The notes: generated from the letters alone by a model not told the origin. DNA of 30,153 bases from JBDLID01 sp039715055 (GCA_039715055.1 JBDLID010000024.1:1-30153), one strand, 5' to 3'; counted from the stretch's first letter, positions 1 to 8,980 are shown. Program-made: numbers and translations.

Positions 1-429
1 GGTAATAATCCCGATAACAACGGCAGGTGCCCAGATACCGACACCAAGAAGAGAGAGGGAAAAGCCCACAGCCAGAGCATCAATGGAGGTGGCCACAGAG
101 AGCATGACAAGGGTCATCCCTCTGGTAGGGTCTCGTCGTGTACTCTCCTCACCAGGATCGGCGACTGCCTCATGGATCATCTTGGTGCCCACAAAAATGA
201 GCAGGCCAAAAGCGATCCAGGGAGCGTAGACAGTGACGAACTGTCTGAGTCCCACCCCGGCAAGCCAGCCGACCACCGGCATCATGCCCTGGAAAAGACC
301 GAAATGAAATCCCAGACGAAAGAGCCTGCGGGGAGTAATCGGATCAAGAAGGACGCCCGCGCTGAGTGCCACGGCAAAGGCATCCATGGCAAGAGCAACA
401 GCTATGCCGCATATTGTCAGAAAATCCAT
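1..429 (-). CDS. mntP: MntP-family manganese efflux pump, C-terminus cut by window edge
   Basis: Translating the minus strand from the ATG at 429 gives 143 residues open to the window edge. The family protein is about 185 residues, so roughly the last 40 are missing. The protein is almost entirely hydrophobic helices. It has the two pseudo-symmetric family signatures: ALAMDAFAVAL near residues 13-22 with D16, and ATSIDALAVGFS near 113-124 with D117. These acidic residues within membrane helices are the metal-path residues of the family, which exports Mn2+ across the inner membrane. The start is only fair: a GAGGA lies about 17 nt upstream and nothing closer is better. It sits 88 bp downstream of the K+ channel gene on the same strand and may be co-transcribed. 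I see no yybP-ykoY-type Mn2+ riboswitch in that gap. Identification is confident from the paired signatures. Confidence 0.9.
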   Translation of the reverse strand, partial: MDFLTICGIAVALAMDAFAVALSAGVLLDPITPRRLFRLGFHFGLFQGMMPVVGWLAGVGLRQFVTVYAPWIAFGLLIFVGTKMIHEAVADPGEESTRRDPTRGMTLVMLSVATSIDALAVGFSLSLLGVGIWAPAVVIGIIT

Positions 430-517
430 AAGGCTAACAATTAGTCCTCGCGAGTATCACTCTTACCTGGCACGGGAGGCAGTTGCAGATCAATACTCCA
501 GTACTGTTAAATAAACC

Positions 518-1522
518 CTACAGCTGCGGCCTATCCTTGGCCACCAGGACCAGGTAATCCTCCGGATCAAGCTGGTAGTCGCCGTCAGGATTAGCCAGTA
601 CCTCCCCACCTCGTCCCTTCTGCACCCCGATCACCGTGGCCTGTTTCTCCTTTTTGACGGACACCAGGGCATCGAGAAATGTACTGCCGACCAACCGGCT
701 GGGAACTGAAACAGAATAGAGTTCGTTACCATAGCGGGAGCTGAGCAATTCGGAGACCACCCGGCTGATGCCGTGATCCAGGGTAGCGGAGGCCATCAGA
801 TGGCTTGACAGTTCACTTCCGACAATGATCTCGTCGGCGTGGGCCCGGCGGCAGTGAAGTTCATTGGCCTTGTCCACCAGTTCCACCACGGTATAAACAT
901 TTTCAGTCATGGACTCAATCGTCAGGGTAGTCAGCACCACCTTGGCGTCACGAGAGGTGGCCTCCAGGTTGTCATCGCCGAGGACGACCACGGTACGTGC
1001 CTTGTCAAGGTTGGCCTTTTCCAGAGTCTCCTCGTTAACCTGCCCCCTGACAAAAAACAAATTGTCATCAGACAATGGTTTTTCTTCGATGTCGGCAATG
1101 AGGACAATGGGCATATCGCTGGTCTTTGCATCGGCCCGCAGCTCATGGAGAACCGCCTTTGTCCGATAATTCCACTCGCAGAGAATAATATGATCGCTGA
1201 GTTCCATCTTGCACATACCTCTGTTCTCCCTCATTCGTTTACTGATTAACATGGCTGCCAGGCTGGCACTGAGCATTCCCAACACACCTATTCCAAAAAA
1301 CATTATGACCACGGCAATCACCCGCCCACCGGTGGTTGCCGGCGAGATATCTCCGTAGCCCACAGTAGTCAGGGTAACAATTGACCACCAGATGGCAGAA
1401 AAAAAGGAGAGCTCCGGTTCCAGCCATGCCACCAGGGTGGCGCTGACCAGAACCATGATCAGGATCACCATCAGGATCTGAAAAAGATTCTCCCTCTGTA
1501 TGAACTCAATAATTTTTTTCAT
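518..1522 (-). CDS. Two-TM potassium channel with cytoplasmic RCK (TrkA-N/TrkA-C) domains
   Basis: A 334-residue protein with the MthK-like plan: helix 1 (about 14-33), a pore loop with the K+ selectivity filter TTVGYGD (52-58), helix 2 (about 66-92), then an RCK regulatory module. The RCK N-domain begins at the hydrophobic strand DHIILCEWN near residue 110. It lacks the classic GxGxxG of NAD-binding TrkA domains, so ligand gating may be by Ca2+ or another ligand rather than NAD(H). The last 75 residues look like a TrkA-C domain (VSVPSRLVGSTFLDAL, ending in EDYLVLVA). Family knowledge: tetrameric channel of the inner membrane gated by an octameric RCK ring. The start ATG has a weak GAG-type Shine-Dalgarno. 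It lies 29 nt downstream of the U32 gene and probably shares its transcript. Confidence 0.9.
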   Translation of the reverse strand: MKKIIEFIQRENLFQILMVILIMVLVSATLVAWLEPELSFFSAIWWSIVTLTTVGYGDISPATTGGRVIAVVIMFFGIGVLGMLSASLAAMLISKRMRENRGMCKMELSDHIILCEWNYRTKAVLHELRADAKTSDMPIVLIADIEEKPLSDDNLFFVRGQVNEETLEKANLDKARTVVVLGDDNLEATSRDAKVVLTTLTIESMTENVYTVVELVDKANELHCRRAHADEIIVGSELSSHLMASATLDHGISRVVSELLSSRYGNELYSVSVPSRLVGSTFLDALVSVKKEKQATVIGVQKGRGGEVLANPDGDYQLDPEDYLVLVAKDRPQL

Positions 1523-1551
1523 CGTCTACTCTCGACTTGCAGGCGTTAACA

Positions 1552-2808
1552 TTACTTCACCCGGCCACGCAGAATGGAATTGACCTGGCTGTCCTCAAGG
1601 GGCGGCTCTGTGGAAAGGTGAATCCGGTTTCCCGGATTAGCCCGCTGCACAACCTCACCTTTTTCATTTTTCATTTTTGTGACCCTGAGCGGGGTAATTT
1701 CAAGGCCGTAACCCATATACTCAATCTCATCTCCGGTCTCGATTACGTTTCTGGCTTCGATGAGCGGCGGGACTCCCGACTCGCGGATTACAGCAACCGG
1801 CTGACAGGGCTGCACTATGCGTGTTTCATGATAGATCATCTCATCCGCACCCGGGGAGTCAACAAAAAAGTTCTCAGTTGTTCCCCGGGTACCGGTTTTT
1901 TCGATCTCGTCACGAAAATTCCGCGGCAGCCTGATCTTGTCCACCTCTGCCCACGCTTCATCCTCCAATGAGGCCAGGTGGTCCAAAGCGGCCCGGTAGA
2001 TGCGTACCACACCGCCCACATAGAAAATCGATTTCATCCGTCCTTCGATTTTGAGGGAATCAGCGCCCGCTCCAATGAGTTCCGGCAGCCGCTCCAGGAG
2101 GCAGAGATCCTTGGAGTTGAAAATGTAAGTCCCCCGTTCGTCTTCTTCTACAGGAAAAACCTGGCCGGGCCGTTTCTCCTCAACCAGCCCGTAGGAGTAG
2201 CGGCACGGGTGGGCACAGCCGCCCAGGTTGGCATCCCGACCGGTAAAATAGTTGGAGAGCATGCAGCGGCCGGAATATGAAATGCAGAGCGCGCCATGGA
2301 CAAAAATCTCAAGCTCGCCCGAGACCTGCGTCCGGATTTCACGAATCTCCTCAAGCGACAGTTCCCTGGCCAGGTTAAGACGGTTGACTCCCTGGTTCAA
2401 CCAGAATTCGGCTGAGGCCCCATTGGTGACATTGGCCTGGGTGGAGAGGTGGATGGGGATCTGCGGGGCCAGTTTTTTCGCCCGGCTGAGGATACCGGGA
2501 TCTGCGATGATCAGGCCGTCGACATTTAGCTCTGCCAGGGTGAGAAGATAGCTGTCCAGTCCCTCAAGGTCCCGGTTGTGACCGAAGATGTTCAGCGTCA
2601 CATAGAGCTTGACGCCATGGCTGCGACAGTAGGCAAGTGCCTCGGCCATCTTCTCGTCACTGAAATTACCGGCTCTTGCCCGCAGCGAAAATGATTTCCC
2701 GCCCATATAAACAGCATCGGCCCCGTAGTGGATGGCGGTGACCATCTTTTCAAAGTTGCCGGCCGGGGCCAGCAGTTCGGGGATCTTTGGACGCAGGATC
2801 TTTTTCAT
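1552..2808 (-). CDS. trhP: Peptidase U32 family protein, probable tRNA hydroxylation protein (TrhP/YegQ-like)
   Basis: 418 residues from the ATG at 2808; in-frame GTG (2811) and TTG (2817) starts also exist and none has a strong ribosome site. The U32 signature EIFVHGALCISYSGRCMLS is intact near residues 167-185. With the following CAHPC it supplies four cysteines (about 175, 182, 198, 202) that in this family hold an Fe-S cluster. The N-terminal TIM-barrel motif ELLAPAGNFEKM and the YGADAVYMGG strand are typical. Characterised members, despite the peptidase name, act with prephenate in hydroxylating RNA: TrhP on U34 of tRNA, RlhA on 23S rRNA. Length and the single U32 domain favour TrhP over the longer RlhA, but this is inference. 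It follows the aldo/keto reductase stop by a few bases, so translation is probably coupled. Confidence 0.85.
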   Translation of the reverse strand: MKKILRPKIPELLAPAGNFEKMVTAIHYGADAVYMGGKSFSLRARAGNFSDEKMAEALAYCRSHGVKLYVTLNIFGHNRDLEGLDSYLLTLAELNVDGLIIADPGILSRAKKLAPQIPIHLSTQANVTNGASAEFWLNQGVNRLNLARELSLEEIREIRTQVSGELEIFVHGALCISYSGRCMLSNYFTGRDANLGGCAHPCRYSYGLVEEKRPGQVFPVEEDERGTYIFNSKDLCLLERLPELIGAGADSLKIEGRMKSIFYVGGVVRIYRAALDHLASLEDEAWAEVDKIRLPRNFRDEIEKTGTRGTTENFFVDSPGADEMIYHETRIVQPCQPVAVIRESGVPPLIEARNVIETGDEIEYMGYGLEITPLRVTKMKNEKGEVVQRANPGNRIHLSTEPPLEDSQVNSILRGRVK

Positions 2809-2819
2809 CACAATCAAGG

Positions 2820-3833
2820 CTACCAGCCCATGGGGTAGAGGATATCCTCATGAACCCTGTCACAGGCCTTCAGCACCTCGCCCGGCAATTCCAGATCCAT
2901 TGCCGCCAGCGACTCATCAAGCTGGTCCGGGTGGGTGGCGCCGATAATCGTTGAAGCAACAAAGTCGAACTGTTTTGACCATGCCACCGCCATGGTCACA
3001 GGAGAGATTCCCGCCTCTTTTGCAATTTCAAGGTAACGGCGGGTCGATTCCAGTGTTTTGTCGTTGACAAAGCGTGCTGCCATGGCCGTGATTCTCGGAT
3101 TCTCCGAGCTGGCGTAATCAATGAACCGTCCGCCCGGGCCGCCGTTGTACTTGCCGCTGAGTACCCCGCCACCGATGGGCGAGTAGGGCAAAAGAGAGAT
3201 CTGTTCCTCCCGGCACAGTTCAACCAGCTCGTCTAAAAAACGCCGCTTGAGCAGTGAAAAATTATTCTGGATCGACTGAAAGCGGCTCCACCCGCGGTAC
3301 TCAGCTGTCATATTGGATTTAGTGACGCCGTAAGCGGTGTCATTTGATGTGCCCAGGTAACGTACCTTGCCGGAACGCACCAGTGAATCAAAGGCTGCCA
3401 TGGATTCCTCACGGGGAACCACCGTGTCGGGCCAGTGCATCTGGTAGAGGTCGATATAGTCACACTTCAGCCGTCGCAGGCTACCCTCCACCCCTTTGAC
3501 AATATGGTGGGCATCGATTGCCGTAAGACCGCCGCGAACGGGTGGCACAAACCAGCCCGAGGCCGCCCCCGCCACCTTGGTAGCAATAATGATTGAGTCC
3601 CGCGGTTTAGTGGCCAGCCACTCCCCGACGATTTCCTCGGTCAGGCCGATGCTCTGAGGCCGGGGAGGTGCCGGGTAGACCTCAGCAGTGTCAAAAAAAT
3701 TGACGCCATGATCATAGGCCTTGTCCATGATCGCAAAGGCTGCAGCTCGATCGCACATGGAGCCAAACGTCATGGTGCCCAGACAGATCGGGCTCACCCG
3801 TAAACCGCTCCTGCCGATATAGCGAAATTCCAT
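2820..3833 (-). CDS. Aldo/keto reductase (Tas-like)
   Basis: 337 residues, full length for the family. The catalytic tetrad is readable: D48 and Y53 in FFDTAEVY, K86 in IIIATKV, and H133 in YQMHWPD. The C-terminal NADPH-binding half carries IIGATHPDQLDESLAA, typical of the Tas/YhdN branch. These are soluble NADPH-dependent reductases of aldehydes and ketones; the physiological substrate cannot be told from sequence. It is the first gene of the minus-strand run toward the U32 gene, channel and mntP. The upstream bases (AAGAGATAG before the ATG) give only a weak ribosome site. The upstream 304-bp gap is shared divergently with mnmA. Confidence 0.9.
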   Translation of the reverse strand: MEFRYIGRSGLRVSPICLGTMTFGSMCDRAAAFAIMDKAYDHGVNFFDTAEVYPAPPRPQSIGLTEEIVGEWLATKPRDSIIIATKVAGAASGWFVPPVRGGLTAIDAHHIVKGVEGSLRRLKCDYIDLYQMHWPDTVVPREESMAAFDSLVRSGKVRYLGTSNDTAYGVTKSNMTAEYRGWSRFQSIQNNFSLLKRRFLDELVELCREEQISLLPYSPIGGGVLSGKYNGGPGGRFIDYASSENPRITAMAARFVNDKTLESTRRYLEIAKEAGISPVTMAVAWSKQFDFVASTIIGATHPDQLDESLAAMDLELPGEVLKACDRVHEDILYPMGW

Positions 3834-4137
3834 TTTCTATCTCTTATAAAATCAATATTTCAGTGGCAGTTGACACTCTTCGATCAGCTGTGATCAGGAA
3901 TGAAAATCACCCACCGTAACGTTTAATGTGACTCTACACCATGGCCCGCCAAGCTCAAACCGTTTTCTAGGAGTCTGTTGGGGAAAATTACAACTCTCCG
4001 GCAGGCTCCCAGAGAGGACGAAAGTTCTGTTCAAGCCAATGAGACCATTTGCTCTTTTTATTGTGGTCGAGTAATATTATCTGAACAATATCAAGGCGGC
4101 CCCGGTCATCAAAATCCGTTGGTCCGCGGGAGTTCAG
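3834..4137. other. Divergent intergenic region (aldo/keto reductase / mnmA)
   Basis: No convincing gene. An inverted repeat GATCA-N4-TGATC lies at 3882-3895 and could be an operator. For mnmA, TTGCTC (4049-4054) and TAATAT (4072-4077) are 17 nt apart and form a weak promoter candidate. The mnmA ribosome site GGGAG ends about 5 nt before its GTG. The reading frame that crosses the gap into mnmA in another phase has no recognisable protein character. Confidence 0.4.
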
Positions 4138-5184
4138 GTGAGCAAAAAAAAAGTCGGTATAGCCATGAGCGGCGGGGTGGACTCCACGGCAACAGCAATC
4201 CTCCTGGCCAAAGACTACGAGGTCCATGGCTTCTTCATGGAGCTTGCCCAGCCCGACCTCACCAGGCAGAAAAAAGAGGTCCAGGCCATTGCCGACCGCC
4301 TGAATATCCCTCTGAATTTTATCGATCTTGAAAAAGAGTTTACCGCAAGAGTTCTGGATTACTTTTCCGCCACCTATCATCACGGCAGGACTCCCAATCC
4401 CTGTATGGTCTGCAACCGGGAGATCAAATTCGGACTCTTCATGGACGCTATTTTCAGTCGGGACATGGACTACATGGCCACCGGCCATTACGCCCGCATC
4501 GACCACTCGCGACCTGTGGCGAGACTGCTCAGGGGAAAAGATGACAGGAAGGATCAGTCTTATTTCCTTGCCAGACTGGATCACAGCCGGCTGGCCCGAC
4601 TGCTCTTCCCCCTCGGAGAAATGACAAAGGAGGAGGTCTACCTGTTCGTTGAGGAGTGCGGCTTCGATCATTTCCGCGGCCGGGAAAGCCAGGACGTCTG
4701 CTTTCTTACCGACACCCAGGTCGGAGACTACCTGGAACGACTCCCCGACGGCCGCAGGATGACCGCAGGCGATATCGTCGATATGGCAGGCAACAGACTG
4801 GGCAACCATAAGGGGCTTCCCCGCTACACCATCGGCCAGCGCAAGGGGCTTGGTATCTCCGACACCAGCCCGTGGTACGTGGTGGATCTCGATGTGGATC
4901 TCAACCGGGTCATCGTTGGTAAGCCGCAGGATCTGGAAAGAAAAAGTCTCGTCATCAGGAATTGTTTTCATATGACAGAAGAAGGGCTCAAAGCGGATTA
5001 CCCCTACCAGGTAAAAATCCGCTACCGTCACCAAAGTCAGAAGGCAACGGTTGAGCCAATCGAGGATAGAGGATACCGGATTTACTTTGAGGTCCCGCAA
5101 CGGGCCGTAACCCCGGGCCAGTTTGCCGTGATCTACGATGACGATCAGGTGATGGCCAGTGGTGAAATTGTGAGAGAACCATGA
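4138..5184 (+). CDS. mnmA: tRNA-specific 2-thiouridylase MnmA
   Basis: 348 residues from a GTG start preceded by GGGAG. MnmA adenylates and thiolates U34 at the wobble position of Lys, Glu and Gln tRNAs, using sulfur relayed from a cysteine desulfurase. The PP-loop SGGVDS is at residues 11-16. The conserved NPCMVCNR places cysteines at 89 and 92, and the second catalytic cysteine is C188 in ESQDVCFL. The ATGHYAR and RYTIGQRKGLG motifs and the C-terminal beta-barrel complete the family pattern. The length is slightly below E. coli MnmA. The stop codon overlaps the mtaB start (ATGA), so the two tRNA-thiolation enzymes are translationally coupled. Confidence 0.97.
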   Translation: MSKKKVGIAMSGGVDSTATAILLAKDYEVHGFFMELAQPDLTRQKKEVQAIADRLNIPLNFIDLEKEFTARVLDYFSATYHHGRTPNPCMVCNREIKFGLFMDAIFSRDMDYMATGHYARIDHSRPVARLLRGKDDRKDQSYFLARLDHSRLARLLFPLGEMTKEEVYLFVEECGFDHFRGRESQDVCFLTDTQVGDYLERLPDGRRMTAGDIVDMAGNRLGNHKGLPRYTIGQRKGLGISDTSPWYVVDLDVDLNRVIVGKPQDLERKSLVIRNCFHMTEEGLKADYPYQVKIRYRHQSQKATVEPIEDRGYRIYFEVPQRAVTPGQFAVIYDDDQVMASGEIVREP

Positions 5185-6482
5185 AGCGAATTGCCATTTC
5201 CACCCTTGGCTGCAAGGTTAATCAATTTGAATCCGCCTCCTTTCGCAGCCAATTTGAAAAGGCTGGCCATACCATTGTTGGAGACAAAGAAGACGCCGAC
5301 ATCGTGGTTATCAACACCTGTACAGTAACAGCATCCGCCGGTTCCCAGTCCAGGCAGATCATCCGCAAGATGATCCGCCGCAACCCTGACGCCAAGCTGG
5401 TGATCACCGGCTGCCATGCCCAGCTGGCTGCCCAGGAGCTGATCGAGATCATCGACGGATCGGTCTGTATTATCGGTAACGGCAACAAGGACCGGCTGGT
5501 TGAGGCTGCGCTCTGCAGCAAGCCCTGTGACATGACACTGCTCATGGGCCAGATCTCTCATAAAAAGGAAATCAGCAGGCTGCCTGTTCAACGTTTTGCC
5601 AACCGTACCCGTGCCTACCTGCGGGTTCAGGACGGCTGCAACTCCTTCTGCAGTTACTGTATCGTTCCTTACACCCGGGGACCAAGCCGGAGCCTGCCTG
5701 TTAACGAAGTACTTGAGCAGGCCGAAACATTCGTTGCCGCAGGTCATCTGGAAATTGTTGTCACCGGCATCCATGTCGGCCTTTACGGTCGCGATCTCTC
5801 CGAGAATAATGATCTCGTAAGCCTGCTCGAAGCGCTCTACAGACAACTTCCCCAAACCCGGTTCCGGCTCAGTTCAATTGAGCCCATGGAACTCTCCAGC
5901 CGTCTCCTTGATCTCATGGCAGAATATGACAATTTCATGCCTCATTTTCACATCCCTCTCCAGTCTGGAAATGACGACATCCTTGCAAAAATGAACCGAC
6001 GGTACTCCACAGCTGATTTTGCTGAAGTTGTTGAAAACTGCCGCAAACGTTTTCCCGAAGCGGCGCTGGGCATCGACCTGTTAGCCGGTTTTCCCGGTGA
6101 GGGAGAAAAGGAATTCGACAGTTGCTGCGATTTTCTGGAAACTCTCGACTTCAGCTATCTCCATGTCTTCCCCTTTTCAGCAAGGCCGGGCACCATAGCG
6201 GCGGCCATGACCGATCAGGTGGACAAGGCCACCCGCCACGAGAGGGTCGCCCGCCTGCGAGAGTTGAGTCAGCAGAAGTCATCCACATTTTTTCACCGAT
6301 TCATTGGCCAGAGCAGACCGGTCCTGGTTGAATCGGTTCGTGATGGTAATGGACGGCTCAAGGGATTTTCCGACAACTACATACCGGTCAGCTTCCAGGG
6401 GGACGATGAGCTGATGAACAGTATCGTCCAGGTCCGCATCACAGATGTCGACGGCCAGGTCGCTCTGGGTGAGAGGGCGTAG
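5181..6482 (+). CDS. mtaB: Radical-SAM methylthiotransferase MtaB (ms2t6A37 of tRNA)
   Basis: 433 residues, starting inside the mnmA stop (4-nt overlap). The N-terminal UPF0004 domain has three cluster cysteines C11, C47 and C78. The radical-SAM motif CNSFCSYC holds C153, C157 and C160. The C-terminal TRAM-like region begins near residue 375. The opening TLGCKVNQFES and VRVQDGCNSFCSYC-type context is that of MtaB, rather than MiaB or RimO, which have different surrounding residues. MtaB converts t6A37 to ms2t6A37 in ANN-decoding tRNAs. With mnmA it makes a tRNA sulfur-modification pair. cinA starts 4 nt after its stop. Confidence 0.92.
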   Translation: MKRIAISTLGCKVNQFESASFRSQFEKAGHTIVGDKEDADIVVINTCTVTASAGSQSRQIIRKMIRRNPDAKLVITGCHAQLAAQELIEIIDGSVCIIGNGNKDRLVEAALCSKPCDMTLLMGQISHKKEISRLPVQRFANRTRAYLRVQDGCNSFCSYCIVPYTRGPSRSLPVNEVLEQAETFVAAGHLEIVVTGIHVGLYGRDLSENNDLVSLLEALYRQLPQTRFRLSSIEPMELSSRLLDLMAEYDNFMPHFHIPLQSGNDDILAKMNRRYSTADFAEVVENCRKRFPEAALGIDLLAGFPGEGEKEFDSCCDFLETLDFSYLHVFPFSARPGTIAAAMTDQVDKATRHERVARLRELSQQKSSTFFHRFIGQSRPVLVESVRDGNGRLKGFSDNYIPVSFQGDDELMNSIVQVRITDVDGQVALGERA

Positions 6483-6486
6483 AATC

Positions 6487-7728
6487 GTGCTGGGGGAAAT
6501 TATTGCCATCGGCAACGAACTGACATCCGGTCGTATATCCAACACCACCAGCGGCTTTGCTGCCAGGCATCTTTTTGAAGGTGGTCATGAAATCTATGCC
6601 ATGCACACCATCGGTGACACCCCGGATCTCATCGGTGAAGCTTTGCTGCGGGCCATAGGCAGGGTCGATTTCGTTGTTGTTACAGGCGGACTCGGCTCCA
6701 CCGATGACGACATGACCAATGAAGCGGTCTCCAAGGCGCTGGGCCGCCCCACCATCCCCAACCTGGACATTCTTTACCGTATCCGTGCCCATCTCGATAA
6801 AAACTCAGCCCCCGCCATGAACTCCCTGGAGAAACTGGCCTGGCTTCCCGAGGGGGCTGACCCGCTCAACAGTGGGGAAAAAATGGCCGGCTACCAGTTG
6901 ATCCATGACGACACACTCATCTTTTTCCTGCCCGGCATCCCCTACCAGATGCGAATTCTGCTGGTCAACCATGTTTTGCCAAGGCTCAGGCAATGGCATG
7001 ACGCAAGACAGCTTGATACCCTGCAGCGGGTCTATAAAATCTTCCCAATGGATGAAGTCGAGGTCAACCGGAGGGTCACTGAGCTGTCATTGCCGGAACA
7101 GATCCATATCGGCTACTATCCTGTTTTTCCCGAGATCCACCTCTCCATCACCTACCGCGGCGAAGGGGAGCAGGATCCGGACGAACTCTTCCGGGAGGCC
7201 TGCTCCAGGATAGAGGCTGAGCTTGGCGATTCTCTGTACGGATCGAACCGGGATACCATGGCCTCAATAGTCGGCGATCTCTGCAGTCGCCACAACATCA
7301 GGCTGGTATTTGCCGAGTCATGCACCGGGGGGCTGATCAGTCAAATGATTACCGATGTGGCGGGGAGTTCCAGCTATTTTCTCGGCGGTGTTGTTTCCTA
7401 TGCCAACTCCATGAAAGAAGATCTTGTCGGTGTTGAGCGCACCATTCTGGAGCAGCACGGGGCAGTGAGCAGGCAGTGCGCCGCGGCCATGGCTGAAGGT
7501 GTGCTTAAGGCAAGCGGCGGAGATCTTTCCCTGTCAGTGACCGGCATTGCGGGGCCGGGTGGTGGTACAGCAGAAAAACCGGTGGGAACGGTTTATATGG
7601 GACTGGCCGACATTAAAGGTACCGTGGTCCATCGGTTCAACTTTTCGGGCAAACGGACCACTATTCGAAAACTCACCGCTCACACCGGGCTTGATTTGAT
7701 CCGCACCACTCTGTTAAAAAGAGAATAG
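6487..7728 (+). CDS. cinA: CinA-family protein (COG1058 domain plus NMN amidohydrolase PncC domain)
   Basis: I choose the GTG at 6487 (GTG CTG GGG GAA ATT): it lies just after the mtaB stop, with GAGAGGG about 9 nt upstream, and it begins at the conserved GEIIAIGNELTSG strand. The upstream in-frame ATG at 6445 lies inside mtaB. This gives 413 residues. The N-terminal molybdopterin-binding-like domain (about 1-165) has VVVTGGLGSTDDDMT. The C-terminal deamidase domain (about 255-410) has FAESCTGGLIS with the catalytic Ser near 278, and SVTGIAGPGGG followed by KPVGTVYMGL. Family knowledge: recycles nicotinamide mononucleotide to nicotinate mononucleotide; the N-domain has ADP-ribose pyrophosphatase activity in some members. 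It directly precedes recA, an arrangement best known from Gram-positive bacteria. Confidence 0.93.
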   Translation: MLGEIIAIGNELTSGRISNTTSGFAARHLFEGGHEIYAMHTIGDTPDLIGEALLRAIGRVDFVVVTGGLGSTDDDMTNEAVSKALGRPTIPNLDILYRIRAHLDKNSAPAMNSLEKLAWLPEGADPLNSGEKMAGYQLIHDDTLIFFLPGIPYQMRILLVNHVLPRLRQWHDARQLDTLQRVYKIFPMDEVEVNRRVTELSLPEQIHIGYYPVFPEIHLSITYRGEGEQDPDELFREACSRIEAELGDSLYGSNRDTMASIVGDLCSRHNIRLVFAESCTGGLISQMITDVAGSSSYFLGGVVSYANSMKEDLVGVERTILEQHGAVSRQCAAAMAEGVLKASGGDLSLSVTGIAGPGGGTAEKPVGTVYMGLADIKGTVVHRFNFSGKRTTIRKLTAHTGLDLIRTTLLKRE

Positions 7729-7776
7729 AATTTTGAAAAACTGAAATATTTTGTTCCGACTTGAAAAATTACAGAC

Positions 7777-7838
7777 GGGTGATCACTCTGTGATACCCCG
7801 GCCATATTAAGCTTTCTTTATGAAAAAGAAATATGGTC
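7777..7838 (+). promoter_or_regulatory. Two adjacent inverted repeats in the recA leader
   Basis: Repeat one, 7777-7798: GGGT and ATCAC (one bulged G at 7781) pair with GTGAT and ACCC around a 3-nt loop. Repeat two, 7803-7836: outer arms CCATA and TATGG and inner arms TTTCTTT and AAAGAAA around ATGAA, with a 6-nt internal bulge on the left. Neither ends in a clean U-tract, so I do not call a terminator. Position suggests an operator (SOS control of recA is usual) or a structured leader. I do not recognise a known LexA box here. recA itself has a good GGGAG ribosome site. Confidence 0.45.
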
Positions 7839-7884
7839 GCCACCAGTAACAGCTCATAATCAAATACTCCAGGGAGAAAAAAAT

Positions 7885-8916
7885 ATGGCCGCAAGCGCAG
7901 AGAAGAAGAAAGAGGGGAGCATTGACAACGCCATCGGGCAGATTCAGAGGCAGTTCGGCAAGGGGTCGATCATGCGTCTCGGCAGCCAGGAGGCGGAAAA
8001 AATACCTGTCGTGTCCAGTGGCGCCCTGAGCCTGGATATCGCAATGGGTGTGGGCGGTCTGCCCAAAGGAAGAATCACCGAGATTTACGGCCCGGAGTCC
8101 TCGGGAAAAACGACCCTGGCCCTGCATGTCGTTGCCGAGGCTCAGAAACAAGGCGGCACCGCAGCCTTCATTGATGCGGAACACGCCCTTGATACCTCAT
8201 ATGCCGGCCGCCTCGGTGTGGACACCGACAACCTGCTGGTCTCACAACCGGATTTCGGCGAGCAGGCCCTTGAGATTGCCGAAATCCTGATCCGCTCAGG
8301 CGGTATTGATGTTATCGTCATCGACTCGGTGGCAGCGCTCGTCCCCAGAGCAGAGATCGACGGCAACGTCGGAGACTCCCATGTGGGTCTCCAGGCCCGT
8401 CTCATGTCACAGGCCATGCGCAAATTCACCGGAGTACTCAACCGCTCCAATACAATCCTCATCTTCATCAACCAGATCAGGATGAAGATCGGTGTAATGT
8501 TCGGCAATCCCGAGACCACCACCGGCGGCAACGCCCTGAAATTCTACTCGTCGCTGCGTCTTGACATTCGCCGTATCGGCGCGATCAAGGACGGCCAGGA
8601 GATAATCGGCAACCGCACTCGAGTCAAAGTCGTCAAAAACAAGGTGGCACCGCCGTTCAAGATTGCTGAATTTGACATCGTCTACGGCGAAGGGATCTCC
8701 AAGGCTGGTGATCTGCTTGACCTGGCGGTGGAGCAGGATATTGTTGACAAATCCGGCTCATGGTACTCCTACCAGGATGAACGCATTGGCCAGGGTCGGG
8801 AAAATGCCAAAAAATTCCTCGGTGACCACCCGGAGATGTATGCGGATATCGACAGTAAAATTCGGTTGGGCTATGGCCTGACAATGGAAGAACAGGAAGA
8901 AGGCTCTGAGGAATAA
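7885..8916 (+). CDS. recA: Recombinase A
   Basis: 343 residues, standard RecA length. It carries the N-terminal DNAIGQIQRQFGKGSIM, Walker A GPESSGKT (69-76), the IDSVAALVPRAEI Walker B region, mobile loop residues around GDSHVGLQARLMSQAMRK, and loop L2 with GNPETTTGGNALKFY. The tail is acidic (EEQEEGSEE), as in other RecA proteins. It polymerises on single-stranded DNA with ATP, performs homologous strand exchange and promotes LexA self-cleavage. The ATG is preceded by CAGGGAG at good spacing. It sits 156 nt after cinA, far enough for its own promoter. It faces xdhC convergently over a 64-bp gap with no obvious terminator hairpin. Confidence 0.99.
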   Translation: MAASAEKKKEGSIDNAIGQIQRQFGKGSIMRLGSQEAEKIPVVSSGALSLDIAMGVGGLPKGRITEIYGPESSGKTTLALHVVAEAQKQGGTAAFIDAEHALDTSYAGRLGVDTDNLLVSQPDFGEQALEIAEILIRSGGIDVIVIDSVAALVPRAEIDGNVGDSHVGLQARLMSQAMRKFTGVLNRSNTILIFINQIRMKIGVMFGNPETTTGGNALKFYSSLRLDIRRIGAIKDGQEIIGNRTRVKVVKNKVAPPFKIAEFDIVYGEGISKAGDLLDLAVEQDIVDKSGSWYSYQDERIGQGRENAKKFLGDHPEMYADIDSKIRLGYGLTMEEQEEGSEE

Positions 8917-8980
8917 TCTGATAGTGTATATAGCAACCGCGAGCTCCCTTTTTTCCTCTCCACTCTCCTACTCCCGCTCA

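Noticed and set aside
172..444. 90-codon plus-strand frame at the left end
   Set aside because: It is opposite mntP, whose membrane signatures are clear on the minus strand.
430..517. Manganese (yybP-ykoY) riboswitch before mntP
   Set aside because: The 88-bp gap is too short and lacks the conserved loop sequences.
3988..5100. 370-codon open frame on the minus strand opposite mnmA
   Set aside because: It is fully antisense to mnmA, which has all catalytic motifs; the translated frame has no family features. Antisense openness follows from codon bias.
5145..5855. 236-codon minus-strand frame opposite mtaB
   Set aside because: Antisense shadow of the Fe-S methylthiotransferase; no ribosome site or domain.
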